DNA of 64,000 bases from [Actinomadura] parvosata subsp. kistnae. GTDB lineage: Bacteria; Actinomycetota; Actinomycetes; Streptosporangiales; Streptosporangiaceae. The position numbers and the translations under genes are program-made. The stretch spans positions 806,001 to 870,000 of the forward strand of contig NZ_OOHJ01000015.1 in assembly GCF_900323885.1 (NCBI RefSeq), given 5' to 3'. The notes under the pieces are model-generated. The model searched no databases and was not told the origin of the DNA. It worked only from the letters and a program-made list of their open reading frames with translations. Shown one piece after another: positions 41,115 through 48,787 of the stretch; within the stretch, counting starts at the first letter, position 1; each line of letters opens with the position of its first letter.

Positions 41115-42644
41115 TCACACGTCGAGGCTGATGCGCACCTCGTCCTCCATGGGCGGGTCCAGCTCCTGCGCCAGGCACCCGGTGGCGGCGAAGCAGCGCA
41201 GGGTCAGCTCCTCGGGCGTGACCGTGGCGTGCAGGAACTGCTTGAAGAACGGCGGCGTGTCCCAGTCGGACAGCTCGGACAGGAAGCGGTGGAAGACCTT
41301 GTCCACCGGTAACCGCAGCGGCCACGGCCAGGCGCCGAGCAGCCGTGCCGCCCACCGCATCCGCATGGTGATCTTCACCGGCCCCGTGGGGGTCCTGACC
41401 GGCTCGTTCTTGATGTGCTGCGACATGATGCACAGCGCCTCGGTCGGCGTCAGGCAGAGCCACTTCATCCGCAGCCGCTTGGCGTAGAGCTGGCTGTAGA
41501 AGGACAGCGAGTCGCCGCGCAGCGGGTAGCACCTGAAGTCATCCTCGTGCACGCCGCCGACGTCCACGCGCTCGATGGTGTGGGTGGCGTGCATGAACGC
41601 CCCGCCGCCGCCCGACACGATGTACTGGATGACCCGGTCGCCCACCTTGACCGGATAGCGCTGGTAGTTGTGCACGTCGCCGCCGATGGCCGCGACGTAC
41701 CGGTGTGCCGGGTCGCGCACGATGTCGTCGATCGTCCCGCCGCCCTCCAGCGGCGACGGCTTGTACGCGTTGCCGGTGTAGATCGGCTTGCCCGTCACCA
41801 GGATCTTCGGCCGGGGGTCGAGCGAGACCCGGCGCAGCCAGGCCGTCTGCCCCTTGTCGATGACGTTCCTGATGCCGGTGTCGACGCCGACGACGAGCAG
41901 GCTGTCGCTCTCGATCACCCAGTACGACCCCGGCTGCGCCGCCTGCCCGGTCGCCTGCTGGGACGGCCTGCCGCGCAGCTTGCGCGCCTCGGCCAGCTTC
42001 GCCTCGTCGATGGTCTCCGGCTTGCGCCACAGCAGGCCGCGCAGCCCGCGGTCCGGCTTCGGCTTGAGCGGCGGCGCGTCGCAGAAGACCCGCATGAAGC
42101 CGCCGAGCCCGTCGTACCAGTCGTGGTTGCCGGGGATGGCGTAGATCGGTGCGTCGTAGTCCTGGTACGGGCGGAAGAACTTGTCGCCGTACTCGTTGCC
42201 CGATCCCGTCGGATAGATCACGTCGCTGGCGATGATGGCGAAAGACGTTCCTTCGCCGAGTTTCAGCATGCCCGGAACAACGGCGTACTGGGAGGCGTCG
42301 CCTTCTCCCGTATCGCCGAGAAGGAGGAAACTGAAATTACCGCCGACAGCCGGTTTGATGCGAAATTCCGGATCAATCCCGCGGGCCTCTTGGGACTCCA
42401 CCCAGCGCGCCCGCACCTCCCCTGACGGATCCCCGAACAACCCGGCCAGGATCTCGTTGCGGGACAGCCAGAGCGTACGTACATTCAACCAGGTAAAGCC
42501 TTGCTTGTTGGGTCTGAGCTGCGCAAATGTACCTGGTTGCACACAGGCCCAACCTGCACCCTCCTCCGAGACCCGGGAGGAAACCTGCTTTCCACGCTCA
42601 GCCGCGACTTCCACCATGACCACATCTTTACCGTGATCTACCAT
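41115..42644 (-). CDS. Calcineurin-like metallophosphoesterase
   Basis: 509 residues from ATG 42644; the N-terminal boundary is uncertain, with ATG 42617 also possible. Metal-binding motifs in order: FLLLGDTGEGD (D-x-G), SDVIYPTGSGNEYGDKFF, AIPGNHDWYDGLGG (G-N-H-D), and AAIGGDVHNYQRY (G-x-x-H-x-x). Contains a cytoplasmic-looking C-terminal extension (WAARLLGAWPWPLRLPVDKV) of unknown role. Substrate unknown. Same direction as the orphan DNA polymerase just downstream, which suggests co-transcription but no obvious joint function. Confidence 0.87.
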   Translation of the reverse strand: MVDHGKDVVMVEVAAERGKQVSSRVSEEGAGWACVQPGTFAQLRPNKQGFTWLNVRTLWLSRNEILAGLFGDPSGEVRARWVESQEARGIDPEFRIKPAVGGNFSFLLLGDTGEGDASQYAVVPGMLKLGEGTSFAIIASDVIYPTGSGNEYGDKFFRPYQDYDAPIYAIPGNHDWYDGLGGFMRVFCDAPPLKPKPDRGLRGLLWRKPETIDEAKLAEARKLRGRPSQQATGQAAQPGSYWVIESDSLLVVGVDTGIRNVIDKGQTAWLRRVSLDPRPKILVTGKPIYTGNAYKPSPLEGGGTIDDIVRDPAHRYVAAIGGDVHNYQRYPVKVGDRVIQYIVSGGGGAFMHATHTIERVDVGGVHEDDFRCYPLRGDSLSFYSQLYAKRLRMKWLCLTPTEALCIMSQHIKNEPVRTPTGPVKITMRMRWAARLLGAWPWPLRLPVDKVFHRFLSELSDWDTPPFFKQFLHATVTPEELTLRCFAATGCLAQELDPPMEDEVRISLDV

Positions 42645-42745
42645 TTGCGCATCCCGAACGCTCCGTACCGTTCGGAACACACAAGGTGTGCAATGGTGTA
42701 GCCTCACCCCCCAAGCAAGCGGTTGGGACCGCCTAGGAGGCTCCC

Positions 42746-43162
42746 ATGACCCGTAACAGCCCGGACGACGCGACCCGCAAAGGCACCTCCGCCGTGGATG
42801 CCATCGAGGGTCTGCTCGCCTTCGCCGCGTCCCGGCCGCGCTGGGCCGCGAGCGCGGCGATCAACAGCGCGAGCGAGGCGATCGCGCGGAGCCGGGCGCT
42901 GGCGGCGCAGTCCCCCGGCGAGCACCTGCCGCTGCTCGCGCGCTGCCTGAACACGACCGCGCGGCTGATGCTGGCGCGCGGGCGCGCCACGGAGGCGCTG
43001 CCGCTGGCCCAGGAGGCGGTGGCGCTCAGCCGGTCGATCGGCGGGGCGTCGCTGGCGGTCTCGCTGCGCCGCCTGGCCGCGGCCCAGGAGGCCCTGCAAC
43101 GCTTCGGCGACGCCGCCGCCACCCTCGCCGAGGCCGACCGCCTCCCGCCCCCACCCGGCTGA
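42746..43162 (+). CDS. Small helical (TPR-like) protein
   Basis: 138 residues, all-helical with repeat-like pairs (LPLLARCLNTTARLMLARGR, ATEALPLAQEAVALSRSIGG, QEALQRFGDAAATLAEADRL) resembling tetratricopeptide repeats. AGGAGG lies five bases before the ATG, one of the best ribosome sites in the window. Divergent from the metallophosphoesterase; a short CACAC-AAG-GTGTG inverted repeat (42678-42690) lies between them. Function unknown; probably a protein-interaction module. Confidence 0.75.
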   Translation: MTRNSPDDATRKGTSAVDAIEGLLAFAASRPRWAASAAINSASEAIARSRALAAQSPGEHLPLLARCLNTTARLMLARGRATEALPLAQEAVALSRSIGGASLAVSLRRLAAAQEALQRFGDAAATLAEADRLPPPPG

Positions 43163-43220
43163 CCGCCGCCCGGTCCGCTCCTGGCTCGCGCGGGCCGAGG
43201 GCTCGGAGCTCGCCGGGCAC

Positions 43221-43290
43221 CCCGGCCCTGCACCCGGCCCTGCACCCGGCCCTGCACCCGGCCCTGCACCCGGCCCTGCACCCGGCCCTG
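43221..43290. repeat. 12-bp tandem repeat, unit CCCGGCCCTGCA, 5.8 copies
   Basis: Five identical 12-bp units (43221-43280) plus ten bases of a sixth. Located between the ends of two convergent genes, 10 bases from the stop of the FAD-linked oxidase. Confidence 0.95.
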
Positions 43291-43299
43291 GATGCCGGC

Positions 43300-44988
43300 T
43301 CAGGCTCGCGGGACGAGCACGCCCGGGTTGAGGATGCCGGCGGGGTCGAGCTCGGCCTTGACCGCGCGCAGGACGCCCGTGCCGACCGGCCCGATCTCGC
43401 GCGCGTAGGCGTCGAGATGGTCGCGGCCGACGCCGTGGTGGTGCGTGATCGTGCCGCCCGCCTCGACGACGGCCGCGTTCACCGCCGCCTTGGCCCGCTC
43501 CCACTGGGCGACGGGGTCGGCGTCCTGCGGGGTCACGACGGTGAAGTAGAGCGAGGCGCCGGTCTCGTACACGTGCGAGATGTGGCACATGACGAGCGGC
43601 GAGCCGAGCGCGCCGAGCAAGGCGAGCCGGACCGCGTCGTAGAGGCGCGGCAGGCTCGCCCAGAAGCCGGCCGTCTCCAGCGTCTCGACGGTGGCGCCGG
43701 CGGCGAGCAGCGAGTCGCGCAGGTACGGGGCGGAGAAGCGGCCGCGCTCCCACGCCTCCCCCGGCTCCGGCCCGAGCGGCTCGCCGCCCATCCGCGCCAG
43801 CAGGGCGGAGGCGGCCGCGTGCCGGCTCCCGACCCGCACGCCCTCGTACCCGGCGACCAGCAGGCATCCGGAGCCCACGGCTCCGCCTGAGCCCGCGCCG
43901 CCGGAGCCCGCGCCGCCGGAACCCTCGGCACCGGAGCCACCGGCTCCGTCTGAGCCGGCCGCCGCACCGGAGCCGCCGGCTCCGTCCGGACCGCGCGCCC
44001 CGTCCGAGCCGATCTCGTCCGGCTTGGCCAGGCCGATCATCGTCTCGGTCTCGTCCGAGAGCCGCAGGACGGTCGGCAGCGGCCCTTCCTGGGCGAGCGC
44101 CCGCACGGCGGCGGATCCCTGCGCGAACGTGGCGAACCGCCACCCTTCGTAGCGCCGCTCGGCGGGCGCCCGCCGCACCCGCAGCCGCAGCGCGGTGATG
44201 ACGCCGAACGCGCCTTCCGAGCCGAGCACGAGCTGGCGCAGGTCGGGCCCGGCGGCCGACTTGGGCGCCCGCCCGAGCTCCAGGGTGCCCGCGGGCGTGG
44301 CGAGGGTGAGGCCGACGACCATGTCGTCGAAGCGCCCGTACCCGGCGGAGGCCTGGCCGCTGGAGCGGGCGGCGGCGAAGCCCCCGAGCGTGGCGTACTC
44401 GAAGGACTGGGGGAAGTGCCCGAGCGTGAGGCCGCGCGCGGCGAGCAGCCGCTCGGCGTCGGGGGCCCGCACGCCCGGCTCGAACGCGGCCACCATCGAC
44501 TCCTCGTCCACGGAGATCAGCCGGTCGAGCCGCCCGAGGTCGAGCGCGACCACGCCCGCGAAGCCGGTGCGGTCGGGGGCCAGGCCGCCCACCACGGAGG
44601 TGCCGCCGCCGAAGGGCACGACGGCGACGCGCTCGCGCGAGCACACCCGCAGCAGCTCGGCCACCTCCTCGTGCGAGCCGGGCAGCACCACGGCGTCGGG
44701 CGCGGCCGAGCCGTCGCCGGCCCGCATGCGCAGCAGGTCTGGGGTGGATTTGCCGCGCGTGTGCCGGACGCGGTCCTCGTGCCCGGTCCGCACGTTCTGC
44801 TCCCCGACCACCTTGGCCAGCGCGTTCAGCACCGGCTCAGGCAGCACGACCGGCGGCAGCGCGACCTCCTCCAGCGCGGCGGCGGGCGTGCCGGGCGCGC
44901 GCACGCCGAGCAGGTCGCGCAGCAGCGCCAGGACCGGCTCGGGCAGCTCGCGCGCCTTGGCGGGGTCGCCCCACCCCGACCACGACAT
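43300..44988 (-). CDS. FAD-binding oxidase of the alkyldihydroxyacetone-phosphate synthase type
   Basis: 562 residues from ATG 44988 (GGAGA five bases upstream). FAD-binding PCMH domain: VVPFGGGTSVVGG and ATLGGFAAARSSGQASAGYG. ADHAP-synthase features: YGRFDDMVVGLTLATPAG and the active-site histidine run HHHGVGRDHLDAYA near the C-terminus. Such enzymes exchange the acyl chain of acyl-DHAP for an alcohol to start ether lipids, but related D-lactate/glycolate-type oxidases exist. Residues about 345-395 are a Gly/Ser/Ala-rich insertion (GAGGSGAAAGSDGAGGSG) not found in the fold. Divergent from tetR-glpD, whose product makes DHAP, the precursor; the pairing supports a DHAP role. Confidence 0.85.
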   Translation of the reverse strand: MSWSGWGDPAKARELPEPVLALLRDLLGVRAPGTPAAALEEVALPPVVLPEPVLNALAKVVGEQNVRTGHEDRVRHTRGKSTPDLLRMRAGDGSAAPDAVVLPGSHEEVAELLRVCSRERVAVVPFGGGTSVVGGLAPDRTGFAGVVALDLGRLDRLISVDEESMVAAFEPGVRAPDAERLLAARGLTLGHFPQSFEYATLGGFAAARSSGQASAGYGRFDDMVVGLTLATPAGTLELGRAPKSAAGPDLRQLVLGSEGAFGVITALRLRVRRAPAERRYEGWRFATFAQGSAAVRALAQEGPLPTVLRLSDETETMIGLAKPDEIGSDGARGPDGAGGSGAAAGSDGAGGSGAEGSGGAGSGGAGSGGAVGSGCLLVAGYEGVRVGSRHAAASALLARMGGEPLGPEPGEAWERGRFSAPYLRDSLLAAGATVETLETAGFWASLPRLYDAVRLALLGALGSPLVMCHISHVYETGASLYFTVVTPQDADPVAQWERAKAAVNAAVVEAGGTITHHHGVGRDHLDAYAREIGPVGTGVLRAVKAELDPAGILNPGVLVPRA

Positions 44989-44998
44989 CGGTTCTCCA

Positions 44999-45038
44999 GT
45001 CACGCTTACACTGTGACACATGACGTCGATTCGTCACA
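44999..45038. promoter_or_regulatory. GTCAC/GTGAC boxes and leaderless promoter between oxidase and tetR
   Basis: GTCAC at 44999-45003, GTGAC at 45013-45017 and GTCAC at 45033-45037 form inverted pairs; TGTGAC/GTCACA (45012-45038) is the better one. TACACT (45007-45012) is a TANNNT -10 box 7 bases before the tetR ATG at 45020. The pairs are candidate operators for that TetR. Confidence 0.5.
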
Positions 45039-45559
45039 ATGACGGTGTTCTGGACGCGGCGCGCGACTGCGTGCTCGCCTACGGCGTGCGCCGGACCACG
45101 CTCACGGACGTGGCGCGGCGCGCGGGCGTGTCCCGGATGACGATCTACCGGCGCTGGCCCGACGTGCGCACGCTGGTGGCCGACCTGATGACCAGGGAGT
45201 GGGTGCGGGTGGTGGCCGGGCTCGACCTGTCCGATCCCGTACGTGCGGTCGTGGCGGGCGTTCGGGGGCTGCGCGAGCACCCGTTGTGGCGCAAGATCGT
45301 GGAGGCGGACCCGGAGCTGCTCGTGCCGTACCTGCTGGATCGGCGGGGCGCCAGCCACGACGCCATCCTGGAGGTGCTGGAGCCGGCCGTCGGCGACCCG
45401 GCCAGGGCCAGGGCGGTGCTGCTGGTGGCCCAGTCGTTCCTGCTGTCGGCGCCGACCATGCTCGACCCCGTCACGATGGACGAGCTCGACGCCGAGCTCA
45501 CCGCCCTGCTGGAGGCCTATCTTGGACAGCTCGCTGAACGCCGCCAGACGCTCCCGTGA
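45020..45559 (+). CDS. TetR-family transcriptional regulator
   Basis: 179 residues. HTH at about 10-55: LDAARDCVLAYGVRRTTLTD and VARRAGVSRMTIYRRWPDVR. C-terminal domain without a known ligand signature. The ATG overlaps in mirror image the longer start of the oxidase on the other strand (shared CATG). Overlaps the glpD-like gene by 38 bases, so regulator and dehydrogenase are one transcript. Predicted leaderless. Likely controls the oxidase and glpD. Confidence 0.92.
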   Translation: MTSIRHNDGVLDAARDCVLAYGVRRTTLTDVARRAGVSRMTIYRRWPDVRTLVADLMTREWVRVVAGLDLSDPVRAVVAGVRGLREHPLWRKIVEADPELLVPYLLDRRGASHDAILEVLEPAVGDPARARAVLLVAQSFLLSAPTMLDPVTMDELDAELTALLEAYLGQLAERRQTLP

Positions 45560-47018
45560 GCTGCGCCGGGTCGCGGAGGAACGGGCGGACGTGCTGGTGG
45601 TGGGGCTCGGCGCGACCGGCGCGGGAGCCGCGCTCGACGCCGTGTCCCGAGGGTTGAGCGTAGCGGCGATCGACGCGCACGACCTGGCTTTCGGCACCTC
45701 CAGGTGGAGCTCCAAGATGGTGCACGGCGGCCTGCGTTACCTGGCGAAGGGGCAGGTGGGCGTGGCTTACGAGAGCGCCGTCGAGCGCGGGATCCTGCTC
45801 CGCAGGACCGCTCCGCACCTGGTGAAGGCGCATCCGTACCTGCTGCCGCTGACCCCGGCCGTCTCGCGGCGGCAGGCGGCGCTGGTGATGAGCGGCTACC
45901 GGCTCGGCGACGGGCTGCGGGCCGCCGCGCGCACCCCGCGCCGCCTGCTGCCCGGCCCGACGCGGCTGAACGCGGCCCGCGCCCACACGCTGGCGCCGAT
46001 CCTGCGTACCGACGGATTGCGCGGCGCGCTGCTGTCGTGGGACGGGCGGCTGCTCGACGACGCCCGCCTGGTGGTGGCGCTCGCGCGCACCGCCGCCGCG
46101 CGCGGGGCCCGCGTGCTGACCCGCTGCCGCGCGCTGCGCCTGACCGGCCAGGGCGCGCAGGCACGCGACGAGCTGACGGGCGAGGAGTTCACGATCAGGG
46201 CGAAGGTGGTGATCAACGCGACCGGGGTGTGGGCGGGCACGCTGGATCCGCAGGTGAAGCTGCGCCCGTCGCGCGGCAGCCACCTCGTCCTGGAGCCCGG
46301 CACGCTGCCGGGGCTGATCGCGGGCATGCACGTGCCCATCCCGGGCGAAAGCAACCGGTTCGCGCTCGTCCTGCCCCAGCCGGACGGCCGCGTCTACGTC
46401 GGCCTGACGGACGAGCCGGTGGACGGGCCGGTGCCGGACGTTCCCGAAGTGCCGCCGGAGGACGTCAGAACGCTCCTGGAGGTACTGAACGGGGTTCTTG
46501 AGGTCCCAGTGACCGAAGAGGCGGTCGCGGGCGCGTACGCGGGCCTCAGGCCCCTTCTGGCGGCCGATGGCAGGACGGCGGACCTGTCCCGGGAGCACGC
46601 GGTGCTCTCGGAGGGCGGCGTCGTGACCGTGGTGGGCGGCAAGCTGACGACATATCGGCGGATGGCCGAGGACGCGGTGGATCGTGCGGTCTCGTCCGCG
46701 AAACTGCGGGCCGGCCGGTGCCGCACGCGGCGCATCGCGCTCGTGGGGGCGGGCCCGCGCCCGTCCGGGGTGCCGCTCCGCCTGGCCGAGCGGTACGGCT
46801 CCGAGGCCGCGGCCGTGCACGAGCTGGTCCTGGGGCACCCGGAGGAGGTCGGGCTCGGCTTCACCCAGGGCGAGCTGCTCTGGTCGGTCCTGCACGAGGG
46901 CGCGCTCGACGAGGGCGACCTGCTCGACCGCCGGACCAGGATCGGGCTGGTCAAAAGGGATAGAGACCGTGCGCTGCCCGCGACACGGGACGTACTGGAC
47001 CGGTTCTCCCGCGCGTAA
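45522..47018 (+). CDS. glpD: Glycerol-3-phosphate dehydrogenase (FAD, GlpD type)
   Basis: 498 residues from TTG 45522, chosen because GGAGG lies six bases upstream and it gives a full N-terminus. Dinucleotide-binding VLVVGLGATGAGAALDAVSR, then GTSRWSSKMVHGGLRYLAKG, VVINATGVWAG, LRPSRGSHLVL, GLTDEPVDG and GGKLTTYRRMAEDAVDR; all are diagnostic for GlpD. Oxidises sn-glycerol 3-phosphate to DHAP at the membrane and passes electrons to quinone. The first glycine motif is G-L-G-A-T-G, one residue off the common G-x-G-x-x-G. Sits in a TetR-glpD unit opposite an alkyl-DHAP-synthase-like gene. Confidence 0.93.
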   Translation: MDSSLNAARRSRELRRVAEERADVLVVGLGATGAGAALDAVSRGLSVAAIDAHDLAFGTSRWSSKMVHGGLRYLAKGQVGVAYESAVERGILLRRTAPHLVKAHPYLLPLTPAVSRRQAALVMSGYRLGDGLRAAARTPRRLLPGPTRLNAARAHTLAPILRTDGLRGALLSWDGRLLDDARLVVALARTAAARGARVLTRCRALRLTGQGAQARDELTGEEFTIRAKVVINATGVWAGTLDPQVKLRPSRGSHLVLEPGTLPGLIAGMHVPIPGESNRFALVLPQPDGRVYVGLTDEPVDGPVPDVPEVPPEDVRTLLEVLNGVLEVPVTEEAVAGAYAGLRPLLAADGRTADLSREHAVLSEGGVVTVVGGKLTTYRRMAEDAVDRAVSSAKLRAGRCRTRRIALVGAGPRPSGVPLRLAERYGSEAAAVHELVLGHPEEVGLGFTQGELLWSVLHEGALDEGDLLDRRTRIGLVKRDRDRALPATRDVLDRFSRA

Positions 47019-47031
47019 ACCCGCCGATCCG

Positions 47032-47050
47032 TTAGGTTAGTCTCACCTAA
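47032..47050. promoter_or_regulatory. DtxR/IdeR-type iron box
   Basis: TTAGGTTAGTCTCACCTAA matches 17 of 19 positions of the iron-box consensus (TTAGGTTAG-S-CTAACCTAA). It covers a TANNNT -10 box, TAGTCT (47038-47043), and abuts the GTG at 47051, so an iron-loaded repressor would block the promoter. Confidence 0.88.
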
Positions 47051-48004
47051 GTGATCGAGGAGGGGGCGGAAGCGTTGGCCAGGGGCTGCGAGCAGAAGGG
47101 CTGCGAACATCCGGCGGGGTGCCACACCGGCGGGCTGCCCACACTCGCCAGCGCCACCGTGGGAGCCCGGCTGTGGCTACTCGTCGAATACACCGGAGCA
47201 TGGCCCTCGCGCCTCGAAAACTGCGAACTTCCTGAAGAAATCTCGAAACTCGTCCGGCGCGCGCTCGAACGCGGTATCAGGCCCCAGCTGATCCGCCGCC
47301 CGGGCAGGCGGACCCGCCCACGGGAGCAGGGGATCCGTGTGCTATTGGCCTACGCGGCAGGCGAGCACCCCTGGGTGGCGCAGGGCGTCATCGCAGGTCC
47401 TGACGATCTTGACCTGGACGCGCTCGTGGCCGGAGTGGTCCCGGAGTCCTGCATACTTGAAGACGAGCCGGTATTTCTGGTCTGCACGCACGCCAAGCGC
47501 AATGTGTGCTGCGCCCGCATTGGACTACCCCTCGCTCGGTCCCTGGCCGAAATCTTGCCGGACAGAGTGTGGGAAACGTCACACGTTGGCGGCGATCGCT
47601 ACGCCGCCAACCTCGTGTGCTTGCCACACGGAATTTTCTACGGCAGCATGTCTCAGGCTGCTGCATCGGCAGCGGCTAACGCGTACCGGTCGGGCGAGAT
47701 CATTCTCGACCGCTACCGGGGACGCGCAGGCATCCCTGAGCCATTGCAGGCCGTCGAGCACTTCGCCCGAGCCCATACGGGAGAGTGCTCCGTCGGCGCG
47801 GTGGCCGTGGAATCCTCCAGGACGGACGGCGACGTCACCGAAGCCATTGTGCGCTGCGGCGACGTCCGGCTCCAGGTTGTGGTTGAGCCATCGGCGTTCA
47901 CAGCGCCGTGTGGTACGGCTTGCGCCGAGACGATCACCACCTACCGGCTGGTTTCGCTGGACAGGCTCACGCCTGTGCGGTACGCCACGCCCGCTCTCGC
48001 CTGA
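47051..48004 (+). CDS. Sucrase/ferredoxin-like family protein, iron-regulated
   Basis: 317 residues. The thioredoxin-like ferredoxin core is recognisable: FLVCTHAKRNVCCARIGLPL, HVGGDRYAANLVCLPHGIFY and GSMSQAAASAAANAYRSGE. The N-terminus has CEQKGCEHPAGCH and the C-terminus ends CGTACAETITTYRLVSL. Members of this family bind a 2Fe-2S cluster and often occur with siderophore or iron-uptake functions. GTG 47051 lies 7 bases after the -10 box (leaderless). A TTG at 47075 behind GAGGAGGGGG is an alternative start. Codon use is less GC-rich than in neighbouring genes, hinting at separate ancestry. Confidence 0.85.
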   Translation: MIEEGAEALARGCEQKGCEHPAGCHTGGLPTLASATVGARLWLLVEYTGAWPSRLENCELPEEISKLVRRALERGIRPQLIRRPGRRTRPREQGIRVLLAYAAGEHPWVAQGVIAGPDDLDLDALVAGVVPESCILEDEPVFLVCTHAKRNVCCARIGLPLARSLAEILPDRVWETSHVGGDRYAANLVCLPHGIFYGSMSQAAASAAANAYRSGEIILDRYRGRAGIPEPLQAVEHFARAHTGECSVGAVAVESSRTDGDVTEAIVRCGDVRLQVVVEPSAFTAPCGTACAETITTYRLVSLDRLTPVRYATPALA

Positions 48005-48104
48005 ACAGGGAACATCACGGCCCGACGTTGCGTTGGAACAGTGACGCCAAAAGCGTCCAATGCGGCTCAATTACCGAAATACCTCTCACGAAGGTGGTTT
48101 TCTC

Positions 48105-48416
48105 ATGTCTCAGGTACGTCGGCAGCTCGCCCGCCCGCGCCCCAGCTGGGGTTGGCAGGATGATGCCGCGTGCCGGGGTGAGGACCTCGTGCTCTTCTTC
48201 GGCCCCGATGGGGAGCGGCAGCCCGAGCGTGACGTACGAGAGCGGAAGGCCAAGGCGATCTGCGCCCAGTGCCCCGTCCGCAACGAGTGCCTTGACTACG
48301 CGCTGTCCCGGCCGGAGAAGTACGGCACGTGGGGCGGTCTCAACGAGGACGAGCGGGCCAGCGAGCGTCGCCGTCGCATGCGCCGCGCGGCCAGCGCCGG
48401 CATCTCCGCCGCCTGA
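48105..48416 (+). CDS. WhiB-family iron-sulfur regulator
   Basis: 103 residues from ATG 48105 (AAGGTGG eight bases upstream). Four cluster-binding cysteines Cys23, Cys53, Cys56 and Cys62 in the order C-x29-C-x2-C-x5-C. The G-T-W-G-G turn is at 74-78 and a basic C-terminal helix (RRRRMRRA) follows. WhiB-like proteins bind a 4Fe-4S cluster and region 4 of the main sigma factor. I cannot assign which Wbl subclass. The upstream neighbour is an iron-regulated gene, but a separate promoter is likely in the 100-base gap. Confidence 0.95.
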   Translation: MSQVRRQLARPRPSWGWQDDAACRGEDLVLFFGPDGERQPERDVRERKAKAICAQCPVRNECLDYALSRPEKYGTWGGLNEDERASERRRRMRRAASAGISAA

Positions 48417-48444
48417 CACACCCGGCAGCAATCACCATCATCGC

Positions 48445-48530
48445 GTGATCACGCAGTTGTCCCGATGAGCCGGAGCCTGGACATCCATGCCAGGCTCTGG
48501 TGAACCCGGTCGGGGCAACTGCCTGATCAG
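48445..48530 (+). ncRNA. Candidate structured RNA: 21-bp stem enclosing an inner hairpin
   Basis: Outer arms 48445-48465 and 48510-48530 are complementary at 18 of 21 positions plus one possible G-U pair. Inside, GAGCCTGG (48473-48480) pairs perfectly with CCAGGCTC (48490-48497). No T tract follows, so it is not a plain terminator. Could be a stable 3' UTR element of the whiB mRNA or an independent small RNA. Confidence 0.5.
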
Positions 48531-48555
48531 GCCCTGAATGGTCACACCAGCACAC

Positions 48556-48600
48556 GACTTCGCCGACCGCGGGAGCCAACCGCGGTGGCGAAGTCTTCCT
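48556..48600 (+). terminator. Strong hairpin terminator downstream of WhiB
   Basis: GACTTCGCC, one bulged base, ACCGCGG; seven-base loop; CCGCGGT, GGCGAAGTC (ends 48595); then TTCCTGTTT. Sixteen paired bases followed by a T-rich stretch is a good intrinsic terminator. Confidence 0.8.
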
Positions 48601-48608
48601 GTTTCACC

Positions 48609-48715
48609 CGTAGCCACCCGGCTTCTCCGTAGGCGCCCCTGCTTATCCGTAGAAACCGGCTTCTCTCCATAGGCGCCGGGCTTCTCCGTAGGCACCGGGT
48701 TTCTCCGTAGGCATC
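48609..48715. repeat. Degenerate 19-bp repeat, about five copies
   Basis: Unit close to CCGGCTTCTCCGTAGGCGC, repeated imperfectly from 48609 to 48715. Located in the leader region of the phytase-like gene, 70 bases before its start. Confidence 0.75.
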
Positions 48716-48787
48716 CGACATCTGGTGGTCACCGCCGGTTGCCGTACGTTCGGGGCCGCGTCATGTGGCCGCCCTAGTGTGCCCGGC

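Larger units (their letters stand above)
48417..48787. other. Structured intergenic region after the WhiB gene
   Basis: 371 bases with no credible gene. It holds a long-stem structure (48445-48530), a terminator-like hairpin (48556-48600) and a degenerate 19-bp repeat (48609-48715), each listed separately. The region ends at the phytase-like gene. Confidence 0.8.

Noticed and set aside
47337..48044. Second plus-strand frame inside the sucrase/ferredoxin-like gene
   Set aside because: Shadow of the real gene, which shows clear family motifs in its own frame.
48438..48695. 85-residue minus-strand ORF
   Set aside because: Covers a terminator, a stem-loop structure and a degenerate repeat; no family resemblance.
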